Positions 1-5,744 of a stretch of 5,882 nt of DNA are shown here, one piece after another. The stretch covers positions 8,215-14,096 of the forward strand of contig PADU01000014.1 of assembly GCA_002700485.1 (NCBI GenBank), in the 5' to 3' direction. Under the pieces are notes generated by a model that saw only the letters and a list, made by a program, of their open reading frames with translations, did no database searches and was not told where the DNA came from. Made by a program: the position numbers and the translations under genes. The DNA is from SAR116 cluster bacterium (GTDB lineage: Bacteria > Pseudomonadota > Alphaproteobacteria > Puniceispirillales > Puniceispirillaceae). The first letter of the stretch is position 1. Every line of letters begins with the position of its first letter.

Positions 1-94
1 GTCTGTTTTGACATGTTTCTGTTATTTTAGGATTTGCCATCAGGGTATTTTTTTACTTCGGCTTACGTAATGCAGAAATGCGTTTCGATGCCAC

Positions 95-511
95 CTAGTT
101 AGATTTGAAAGATCGATGACAGGATTTACAGGTTCCGCTCAGTTTTTGAACAGCGGCCATTATCCGTCCTGCATCCTTGGTGCCCGCTGCCTGTTCTAGT
201 TGCAGGGCAGCTTCATTGTTTGCAGCTGCCTTTGACTGGAAATCATCAAAATTCAGCCAAATAGCGTCAAGAGCCCCGGCACTTTCTGACCCTTCAGGAA
301 AATAGTCCGGCATTTTAATGGCCCAGTCAGCAATATTTCTCCCACCAGCAGCAATGGCTTCAAAATCGCCCTCACCGATTTGTGTCTGAATAGCGCGTAG
401 GATGGCGACATTTTCCTTGAATTTCGCTTTTCGCTCCTCAACCACACCTGCTTGTGTTGCGCTGGCAAGACACGTTGCTAAAATGCTGGTTGTCAGAAAC
501 AGATGTTTCAT
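95..511 (-). CDS. Class II cytochrome c (cytochrome c'/c-556 family), periplasmic
   Basis: A 138-residue secreted haem protein. Residues 1-21 form a Sec signal peptide (MKH, then a hydrophobic stretch, probable cleavage after TQA), leaving a mature protein of about 117 residues, near the usual size of this four-helix-bundle family. The haem-attachment motif CKSCH lies close to the C-terminus (C128, C131, H132), as is diagnostic for class II cytochromes. K136 sits four residues after the haem histidine, where family members carry Arg or Lys. The PDYFPEGS segment (68-75) and the following AIW (83-85) match the loop and third helix of cytochrome c'. The residue four after R27, which is Met in six-coordinate c-556 proteins, is Phe31 here, so a five-coordinate, c'-like haem is inferred. 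The family is linked to NO binding or electron transfer; which applies here cannot be read from sequence. The start is supported by AGGAG eight bases upstream of ATG. It is divergent from the transporter gene and has no clear terminator after its stop. Confidence 0.9.
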   Translation of the reverse strand: MKHLFLTTSILATCLASATQAGVVEERKAKFKENVAILRAIQTQIGEGDFEAIAAGGRNIADWAIKMPDYFPEGSESAGALDAIWLNFDDFQSKAAANNEAALQLEQAAGTKDAGRIMAAVQKLSGTCKSCHRSFKSN

Positions 512-530
512 GGTGTTAACTCCTGTAAAA

Positions 531-563
531 ACATTATCTGTTGCTGTTACGATAAGATAATGT
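531..563. repeat. Inverted repeat, 9-bp arms, between divergent genes
   Basis: ACATTATCT (531-539) and AGATAATGT (555-563) are perfect reverse complements separated by 15 bases. A shifted register, TTATC with GATAA at 551-555, also pairs, because GATAA is directly repeated there. The element lies in the only intergenic space shared by the cytochrome gene and the transporter gene, so an operator for a dimeric regulator is possible. It does not match the FNR/Crp consensus or the NsrR motif as I know them. Its role is inferred from position only. Confidence 0.45.
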
Positions 564-603
564 AAACCAGATTGTGTTTTTCTCAGTCAACTTAGGTTAT
601 TTT

Positions 604-1542
604 ATGATGCCCGGTCCGATGATAGGTGTTTTTTGCACTTTGAGTGCAGTTGCGTTCGGGCTTGTCGCAGGCGTAATTATTAAAGTGCTCTCCGATGATC
701 TCTCTTTGCTGACAACGTTATTCTACCGCTTTCTATTTTGCCTCCCTCTTATATTAGGCGTGGCATTGATCGCGAGAGGTGGTGCTTTTTTAAAGCTGCA
801 GCAGAAAAAGACGATGCTTTTCAGGATTGTGTTTGGTCTGGCTGGCATTCTGCTTTGGTTTTTAGCTCTGCGGAATATTTCTCTTGGCCAGGCTACCGCC
901 TTATTCCAGTCTTCTGTTCTGTTTGTAACGCTTGCTTCTCCACTGGTGCTCTCAGAGCGTGTTGGCCCTTTTCGTATGGGTGCTGTTCTGGTAGGCATGG
1001 TTGGTATCGCCCTACTTACGGATCCCTTCTCTGCACCGCTAACCACAGGCATTCTATATGCAGTTGCAGGCGCTGTGGTTCATGCTGGCCTCTCTTTGTC
1101 CTTACGGCGGCTCGGCAAGCGGGATGAACCAGTAACAATAGCTCTTTTGCATAATCTTGCAGGTTTTGTGGTTTGGAGTAGTTGTTTTTTACTGTTTCCT
1201 GACCAATGGCAAGTACCCGTTGGCCAGCAATGGATTTTATTGATTGCGCTAGGTGTAATTAGTTCTCTTCTTCAATTGTCATTTACATTTGCCTACAAAT
1301 TCAGTGATGCAGTCGTTGTCGTGACTTTGCGGTATTTGCAGGTGCCCTCAGCAGGAATTTTGGGATTTGTACTATTTTCTGAAGTTCCAACTTTTGTGCA
1401 GGTTGGGGGAGCAACGATAGTGGTCACATCGTGTATGTTTATTGTTTGGCGGGAATTTGTTATCTCTCGTAAGCAACACGACTCAAACCTACGGAAACAA
1501 GAGGGAAGAGCCTATGATAATTCGTCTAATGGGAGAAATTGA
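604..1542 (+). CDS. DMT-superfamily EamA-type transporter
   Basis: An inner-membrane protein of 312 residues with about ten hydrophobic helices (roughly 7-28, 37-57, 73-90, 97-116, 122-139, 148-165, 178-198, 209-230, 236-258 and 263-284), the 5+5 layout of the drug/metabolite transporter superfamily. Each half ends with the family's conserved acidic signature: LASPLVLSERVGP (E118) in the first EamA repeat and LGFVLFSEVPT (E260) in the second. Members export or import small metabolites such as amino acids or nucleotide-related compounds; the substrate cannot be assigned here. The open frame extends back to a GTG at 574, but ATG at 604 is preferred because TTAGG lies seven bases upstream and hydrophobic helix 1 follows directly. 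ATG at 607 is an equal alternative. The hydrophilic tail (about 287-312) is cytoplasmic by prediction, and its DNA contains the ribosome site and start of the next gene, which overlaps by 29 nt. Confidence 0.88.
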   Translation: MMPGPMIGVFCTLSAVAFGLVAGVIIKVLSDDLSLLTTLFYRFLFCLPLILGVALIARGGAFLKLQQKKTMLFRIVFGLAGILLWFLALRNISLGQATALFQSSVLFVTLASPLVLSERVGPFRMGAVLVGMVGIALLTDPFSAPLTTGILYAVAGAVVHAGLSLSLRRLGKRDEPVTIALLHNLAGFVVWSSCFLLFPDQWQVPVGQQWILLIALGVISSLLQLSFTFAYKFSDAVVVVTLRYLQVPSAGILGFVLFSEVPTFVQVGGATIVVTSCMFIVWREFVISRKQHDSNLRKQEGRAYDNSSNGRN

Positions 1543-2032
1543 CATTCACAGTTTCAGGGCTGACAGCCTGTTGTTAGAGCAGCCTGTTATAAGCAATCTT
1601 AAGATGCCAGATGGGATCAGTGAGAGCGATATGATAAACTGGCTGGGCTGGGCTCTGGACAGTGGTGCTGCTATTAGGCTGGAAGAAGATGAAGAATTCA
1701 GAGGGCAGGTTGAAACTGCTGGTCGGTATTTAACAGGCCTGCGCCAACCAAGCATGAAAGATGAACAGTTTATTATGCTTCTAATTCTGCGGGAACGCTG
1801 GCCTGTTGGCAGCAAGGCTAAATTCAAGGCAATTGCTGACCGCGTTGGAGCCAGCCATACATATCATCTGATGGCTTGTCCGATTCAGAAAGGTGTTGAT
1901 TTTGATGATGATGAAGCGATGTCATCAGCAGAGGCAAAATCACTGCATGCCATGGTTCCAGTTATGAAGCAGTCACGCAAACAATTTGCGAACAGTTCTG
2001 GATTACAACAATTTTTGAAAAATCTCTCCTGA
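1514..2032 (+). CDS. Hypothetical protein, 172 aa, coupled to the transporter
   Basis: I do not recognise this protein. It begins MIIRLMGEIDIHSF and has no signal peptide or membrane helix, so a soluble cytoplasmic protein is likely. Visible features are acidic clusters (LEEDEEF, 56-62; DFDDDE, 129-134), a tryptophan-containing helix-like segment (WLGWAL, 43-48), a basic patch (KAKFKAIADR, 101-110) followed by a His-rich SHTYHLMACP segment (114-123) with the only cysteine (C122), and a polar C-terminal helix. ATG 1514 is chosen because GAGGGAAGAG (1501-1510) is a strong ribosome site at the right distance; the frame is open further upstream but without such a site. The gene starts inside the last codons of the transporter gene, so translational coupling and a linked role are plausible but unproven. 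Its stop is 7 bp from the converging aacS stop. Coding status rests on the ribosome site and an uninterrupted frame of 173 codons. Confidence 0.72.
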   Translation: MIIRLMGEIDIHSFRADSLLLEQPVISNLKMPDGISESDMINWLGWALDSGAAIRLEEDEEFRGQVETAGRYLTGLRQPSMKDEQFIMLLILRERWPVGSKAKFKAIADRVGASHTYHLMACPIQKGVDFDDDEAMSSAEAKSLHAMVPVMKQSRKQFANSSGLQQFLKNLS

Positions 2033-2039
2033 CCCTGCC

Positions 2040-3998
2040 TTAACCGGCTAGTTCGGGACGGTCTCTGAAGTGAACAAGCGCATCTGGGTTTGCCAGAGCT
2101 TCTGTATTTTTCACATCCCGCCCGTGAACAATATCGCGCACAGCTAATTCTGAAATTTTCCCAGATCGTGTGCGTGGGATATCTGGGACAGCACAAATTA
2201 CGGCAGGCACGTGACGCGGACTGGCTTTTATTCTCAAATCTGCTTTAATCTCTGCTTGCAGTTCATCATCTAAAGTCCTGTCGTCAGCTAATCTGACAAA
2301 AAGAATGACCCGGACATCATCTGCGATTGTCTGACCGATCACCAATGCCTCAATCACATCATCAAATGCTTCAACAATCCGGTAAATTTCGGCGGTTCCG
2401 ATCCGCACACCACCAGGATTTAATGTTGCATCTGAACGGCCATGAATAATCACACCACCCTTTTCAGTTAATGTTGCCCAGTCGCCATGCCGCCAGACAT
2501 CTTTGAAATGCGAGAAGTAAGCTGCTTTGTATTTTTGTCCATCATCATCGCTCCAGAACCCTATGGGCATGGAAACAAACGGAGAGAGACAACATAATTC
2601 ACCTTGTTTGCAAGAAATTTTTTGACCATCTTCATTCAGAATGGCTACGTCCATGCCAAGACCGCGAACCTGAATTTCTCCTGCATAAACAGGAAGAACA
2701 GGACAGCCCAAAACAAAGCAACCCATAATATCTGTGCCTCCGGAAATAGAGGCTAATTGCAAATTAGGGTGTATTGCCTCATACACAAATTGAAACCCTT
2801 CAGCAGATAAGGGGGAACCTGTTGAACATAATGTGCGTAATTCTGACAGGTCGAATTTCTCACATGGGATAAGACCAGCCTTTCTGACGGCGTCAATATA
2901 TTTTGCTGATGTACCGAACAAGGTAAATTTTTCTGATTCAGCTATCTGCCACAACCGCTCGGGCTCTGGATAAAACGGGTTGCCTTCGTAAACAATTACT
3001 GTTGCACGACAAAGCAGTGCCGAGACAAGCCAGTTCCACATCATCCACCCACATGTCGTGAAATAAAATACCTTATCGCCAGATTTTACATTGCTGTGCA
3101 GACGCAACTCACAAATATGTTTCATCAACGTGCCGCCAACTGAATGAACAATGCATTTTGGTGCACCTGTGGTTCCTGATGAATATAGAATATATAGTGG
3201 GTGATTAAAGCTGACTGGAACAAATTGGGCTAATGGGTCGCAAATCAGGGTTTGTTCAAATAAAACAGCTGATGTGATCTGGCTGATGTCTGGCTTTGGG
3301 TTGATGTAGCCGACAACTACAACTGTTTCGATTGACGGGATGGCTTGTGCTAATTTCGCAATGTTATCCAGCCTGTTAATAACCTTACCGTTATACTGAT
3401 AGCCATCTGCTGCAATCAGTAATCTAGGGGTGATTTGTCCAAACCTGTCACTGACACCTGTTAGGCCAAAATCAGGGGAGCAACTCGAAAAAATGCCGCC
3501 AATTGCTGCTGTTGCTAGCATTGCTATCAGCGCATGTTCACCATTTGGCAAGTAGGCAGCAACACGGTCACCTCTGCGGATTCCCTTGCTCTGCATCCAT
3601 CCTGCCAGCGCCATAACTGTTGTTTTCAGCTCAGCCCTTGTTAAACGTGTGCAGCGTCCATCTTCACCAAAGGCTATGATAGCAGGACGATCATCTGCTT
3701 CAGCCAGCATATTCTGGGCATAATTGACGGAGGCGTCAGGAAAAAAAGAAGCTCCCGGCATTTGATCTTCATTGATGAGAAGGCGCGTGCCCTTGTCACC
3801 AATGACGTCATGCCAATCCCACAAAGATGACCAGAAAACACCTTTTTCCTGCACCGACCACTGCCAGAGCCTATGATAATCACCTGCCCAGTCAAACCCT
3901 TTCTCTACTTTTACAAAGGAGGCATAGCTCTCCATTTCAGTGGGGCTGCCATCAGGTGTCCATAACAGATTGCCTAAAACAGAAGTGGGGTCTGTCAT
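2040..3998 (-). CDS. aacS: Acetoacetyl-CoA synthetase (acetoacetate-CoA ligase)
   Basis: Converts acetoacetate, ATP and CoA to acetoacetyl-CoA, AMP and pyrophosphate (EC 6.2.1.16) in the cytoplasm, allowing use of ketone bodies and linking to polyhydroxybutyrate, leucine and lipid metabolism. At 652 residues it has the normal full family length. The N-terminal part shows the AACS-type cap (YHRLWQWSV, 41-49; WDWHDVIGDKG, 60-70; MPGASFFPDA, 80-89) and SSCSPDFGLTGVSDRFGQI (171-189). The adenylate-forming core follows: ATP-binding SSGTTGAPK (273-281), CGWMMWNW (316-323), GGTDIMGCF (420-428) and the AACS-like PVYAGEIQVRGLGMDV (436-451). HGDW (504-507) and GRSDATLNPGGVRIG (520-534) lead to the C-terminal domain with the catalytic Lys in RTRSGKI (K614). 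These segments separate it from acetyl-CoA synthetase. ATG is preceded by AGGAACGG at good spacing. It appears monocistronic, divergent from gor. No truncation or missing catalytic residue is seen. Confidence 0.96.
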   Translation of the reverse strand: MTDPTSVLGNLLWTPDGSPTEMESYASFVKVEKGFDWAGDYHRLWQWSVQEKGVFWSSLWDWHDVIGDKGTRLLINEDQMPGASFFPDASVNYAQNMLAEADDRPAIIAFGEDGRCTRLTRAELKTTVMALAGWMQSKGIRRGDRVAAYLPNGEHALIAMLATAAIGGIFSSCSPDFGLTGVSDRFGQITPRLLIAADGYQYNGKVINRLDNIAKLAQAIPSIETVVVVGYINPKPDISQITSAVLFEQTLICDPLAQFVPVSFNHPLYILYSSGTTGAPKCIVHSVGGTLMKHICELRLHSNVKSGDKVFYFTTCGWMMWNWLVSALLCRATVIVYEGNPFYPEPERLWQIAESEKFTLFGTSAKYIDAVRKAGLIPCEKFDLSELRTLCSTGSPLSAEGFQFVYEAIHPNLQLASISGGTDIMGCFVLGCPVLPVYAGEIQVRGLGMDVAILNEDGQKISCKQGELCCLSPFVSMPIGFWSDDDGQKYKAAYFSHFKDVWRHGDWATLTEKGGVIIHGRSDATLNPGGVRIGTAEIYRIVEAFDDVIEALVIGQTIADDVRVILFVRLADDRTLDDELQAEIKADLRIKASPRHVPAVICAVPDIPRTRSGKISELAVRDIVHGRDVKNTEALANPDALVHFRDRPELAG

Positions 3999-4030
3999 TT
4001 TTCCGTTCCTTGTTGGTACTGTTTGTGGAA

Positions 4031-4060
4031 AGTGTAATCATGCTGTTGGTCAGATGTAAA
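4031..4060 (-). promoter_or_regulatory. Candidate sigma-70-type promoter for aacS
   Basis: On the minus strand TTTACA (4060-4055; five of six matches to TTGACA) is followed after 18 bases by TACACT (4036-4031; four of six matches to TATAAT). Transcription would begin near 4024, leaving a short untranslated leader of about 25 bases before the aacS start at 3998. This is judged by eye from consensus and position only. Confidence 0.35.
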
Positions 4061-4172
4061 CGAAACAGTCATTCATCCAAAAATTTTGCATTTAATGGTC
4101 AGGTTCTATTCTTCTATCAGCAGCGCATTAGACAGAAGAGGCATTTATCCGTCTTTTTCTGAAGGGTTAATC

Positions 4173-4202
4173 ATGCTATTCACAGACCTGCATCACAGAT
4201 AG
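4173..4202 (+). promoter_or_regulatory. Possible leader peptide ORF (9 codons) before gor
   Basis: ATG at 4173 opens a nine-codon frame, MLFTDLHHR, ending at TAG 4200-4202. AAGGG (4162-4166) lies six bases upstream, a better ribosome site than most chance mini-ORFs would have. The ORF covers the whole 5' arm of the downstream terminator hairpin, and its stop codon falls in the hairpin loop, so a translating ribosome would block hairpin formation. There is no run of one amino acid as in classical biosynthetic leaders, so the signal sensed, if any, is unknown. It may be a coincidence. Confidence 0.25.
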
Positions 4203-4219
4203 TGTGATGCAGGTTTTTT
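4186..4219 (+). terminator. Strong rho-independent terminator hairpin upstream of gor
   Basis: ACCTGCATCACA (4186-4197) and TGTGATGCAGGT (4203-4214) form a perfect 12-bp stem with a five-base loop, followed by a run of T (4214-4219). This is a textbook intrinsic terminator for plus-strand transcription. The minus strand has no T-run after the stem, so it acts one way. Its position is odd: it lies just 23 bases before the gor start and between divergent genes, with no clear plus-strand gene before it. It could end a small RNA or mini-ORF transcript arising in 4000-4185, or act as an attenuator for gor. If it only terminates, gor needs a promoter within or very near the hairpin. Confidence 0.82.
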
Positions 4220-4242
4220 GCATTTAAAAGAGGGCAGAAAAA

Positions 4243-5604
4243 ATGACAGCGGAATATGATTATGATCTCATCGTTATTGGTGCCGGCTCGGGCGGGGTTC
4301 GAGCCGGGCGGATCGCTGCTGGTTTTGGTGCGCGTGTCGCTGTGATTGAAGAAAACAGACCTGGTGGCACTTGTGTTATCAGAGGTTGTGTCCCCAAGAA
4401 GCTTTTGGTGTATGGGGCAAGCATTGGCGGCGATCTGGAAGATGCAGCAGGATTTGGCTGGTCGGTTGATAAGGCAGTACATGACTGGCCTGCTCTGATT
4501 ACTGCAAAAGATAGAGAACTTGATCGGCTGGAAAGCATTTACCGAAATCTGCTTGCATCTGCTGGCGCGGAATTGGTTGCAGGGCGCGGTAAAATAGTGG
4601 GTCCGCATCAGGTCAGTGTAAATGGTCGTGAAATTTCTGGTGAAACTATTCTGGTTGCCACAGGTGGCACGCCTAACATACCTGACATACCCGGTCTGAG
4701 ACAATATGCCATTACCTCAACACAAGCTCTTGACTTGGACAATTTGCCTGACCGGATCATTGTTTACGGTGCAGGTTATATTGCCCTAGAATTTGCAGGC
4801 ATTTTTAATGGGTTTGGCAGCGAAGTGCATCTTGTTTATCGGGGTGATTTACCTTTGAGAGGGTTTGATGATGATATACGCCAGCATATGGCTGAAGCTC
4901 TTGCGAACAGAGGCATTCATATTCACCACGGCGAAACTGTTACAGCTGTCCGCCAGGATAAAAAACGACTGGCTGTAGAGTTAAGTGACAGTCAAGTTAT
5001 TCTATCTGATCAGGTTTTAGCTGCCACTGGCCGGGTGCCGAACACGCAAGGACTAGGTCTTGAAACAGCAGGTGTAAAAATGACTGACAGGGAGGCAATC
5101 TGTGTGGATAACAATTCTCGGACGAACATAAATTCAATTTTTGCTGTTGGGGATGTTACAGACAGGATAAATCTGACCCCGGTAGCAATCGCAGAAGGCC
5201 ATGCCTTTGCGGATACACTTTTTGGTCAGAAACCAAGACAGGCCAACCATAAAAATGTGGCGTCAGCCGTCTTCAGTCAGCCTCCCGTAGCGTCAGTGGG
5301 GCAGACAGAAGATGAGGCTAGACGGGAACATGGTGAGCTAGATGTTTACGAGAGCCGATTCAAACCTATGAAAAATACATTGTCAGGTAGGAATGAGCGG
5401 ACTTACATGAAAATGATTGTGGTCAGCAGTAGCCAAAAAATTGTCGGTATTCATATGGTTGGTTCTGATTCAGCAGAGATTATGCAGGGGCTAGCTATCG
5501 CTGTGAACATGGGAGCAACAAAAGAAGATTTTGATGCAGTAATTGGCATTCATCCGACAGCTGCAGAGGAATTTGTTACCATGCGGACTAAACGCCAGGA
5601 TTAA
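4243..5604 (+). CDS. gor: Glutathione-disulfide reductase (NADPH)
   Basis: Cytoplasmic flavoenzyme that reduces oxidised glutathione with NADPH (EC 1.8.1.7), keeping the thiol pool reduced. Its 453 residues match the usual length. The FAD-binding Rossmann motif GAGSGG lies at 13-18, and the redox-active disulfide is in GGTCVIRGCVPKK (C44 and C49). The NADPH domain has GAGYIALEFAG (176-186), and R200 and R206 in VYRGDLPLRGFD match the arginines that select NADPH over NADH in bacterial glutathione reductases. The second FAD motif AVGDVTDR is at 301-308. The interface domain ends with HPTAAEEFVTMR, giving the catalytic pair H437 and E442. This combination favours glutathione reductase over mercuric reductase, dihydrolipoamide dehydrogenase or trypanothione reductase. 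AGAGGG (4229-4234), eight bases upstream, supports the ATG. The gene is preceded closely by a terminator-like hairpin, which suggests control by attenuation or a very close promoter. It is followed after 140 bp by a DAHP synthase gene. Confidence 0.97.
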   Translation: MTAEYDYDLIVIGAGSGGVRAGRIAAGFGARVAVIEENRPGGTCVIRGCVPKKLLVYGASIGGDLEDAAGFGWSVDKAVHDWPALITAKDRELDRLESIYRNLLASAGAELVAGRGKIVGPHQVSVNGREISGETILVATGGTPNIPDIPGLRQYAITSTQALDLDNLPDRIIVYGAGYIALEFAGIFNGFGSEVHLVYRGDLPLRGFDDDIRQHMAEALANRGIHIHHGETVTAVRQDKKRLAVELSDSQVILSDQVLAATGRVPNTQGLGLETAGVKMTDREAICVDNNSRTNINSIFAVGDVTDRINLTPVAIAEGHAFADTLFGQKPRQANHKNVASAVFSQPPVASVGQTEDEARREHGELDVYESRFKPMKNTLSGRNERTYMKMIVVSSSQKIVGIHMVGSDSAEIMQGLAIAVNMGATKEDFDAVIGIHPTAAEEFVTMRTKRQD

Positions 5605-5647
5605 AATCCGCCCTCAAGTATTAAATCTCCTTTAATGAAGAGTTTTC

Positions 5648-5676
5648 TTTGCTTTTAGGCAATTAATAGGTATTTT
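5648..5676 (+). promoter_or_regulatory. Weak candidate promoter for the DAHP synthase gene
   Basis: TTTGCT (5648-5653), or TTGCTT one base later, is followed after 16-17 bases by TATTTT (5671-5676, four of six matches to TATAAT). It lies in the gor-DAHP synthase gap at a sensible distance from the start at 5745. No convincing terminator was found after gor, so readthrough from gor is an equally good explanation for expression. Confidence 0.22.
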
Positions 5677-5698
5677 GATGGTATGCGAATTCCATCAA
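5675..5698 (+). repeat. Small hairpin with GCGA tetraloop
   Basis: TTGATGG (5675-5681) pairs with CCATCAA (5692-5698). Inside, one U-U mismatch and two further pairs (AU with AU) would close a GCGA loop (5685-5688), which is of the stable GNRA class. No T-run follows, so it is not an intrinsic terminator. It lies about 46 bases before the DAHP synthase start and could be an RNA structure in its leader or an operator-like inverted repeat. Function is not shown. Confidence 0.35.
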
Positions 5699-5744
5699 CA
5701 GTAGAAGGCGGTTTTGCGCTGGATTGAACAAAACTGAACGAAAC

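Noticed and set aside
1..94. Possible end of an upstream gene at the left edge
   Set aside because: The three plus-strand frames meet stops early (for example TAG at 28-30 and TAA at 67-69) and nothing recognisable is encoded. An 8-bp palindrome TTACGTAA (63-70) is too short to interpret, and no terminator for the cytochrome gene was found here.
457..511. Lipoprotein signal in the cytochrome precursor (LATC at residues 11-14)
   Set aside because: Thr directly before the Cys does not fit the usual lipobox, and the hydrophobic stretch continues past it to a normal TQA cleavage site.
738..1127. 129-codon plus-strand frame inside the transporter gene
   Set aside because: It is in another frame of a gene with clear EamA helices and motifs. 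The product is rich in Cys, Trp and Arg with no family likeness, and no ribosome site was noted.
3827..4162. 111-codon plus-strand frame antisense to the aacS start
   Set aside because: The first two thirds are opposite the conserved N-terminus of AacS and look like a shadow. Only the last 40 codons, outside aacS and with their own ribosome site, were kept as a weak possibility under findings.
4180..4704. Long open frame (174 codons) on the minus strand, antisense to the start of gor
   Set aside because: It lies opposite a clearly recognised glutathione reductase, its product looks like no protein family, and its composition is that of a reverse-strand shadow. It also runs through the terminator stem.
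5620..5636. ATTAAA/TTTAAT inverted repeat after gor as a terminator
   Set aside because: The stem is six A-T pairs only, without GC content or a directly following T-run, so it would be too weak for intrinsic termination.
5635..5727. Short ORFs before the DAHP synthase gene (MKSFLCF at 5635; [14 protein letters not shown] at 5683) as an aromatic amino acid leader
   Set aside because: Neither has a ribosome site, neither has a meaningful run of Trp, Tyr or Phe codons, and no terminator follows.
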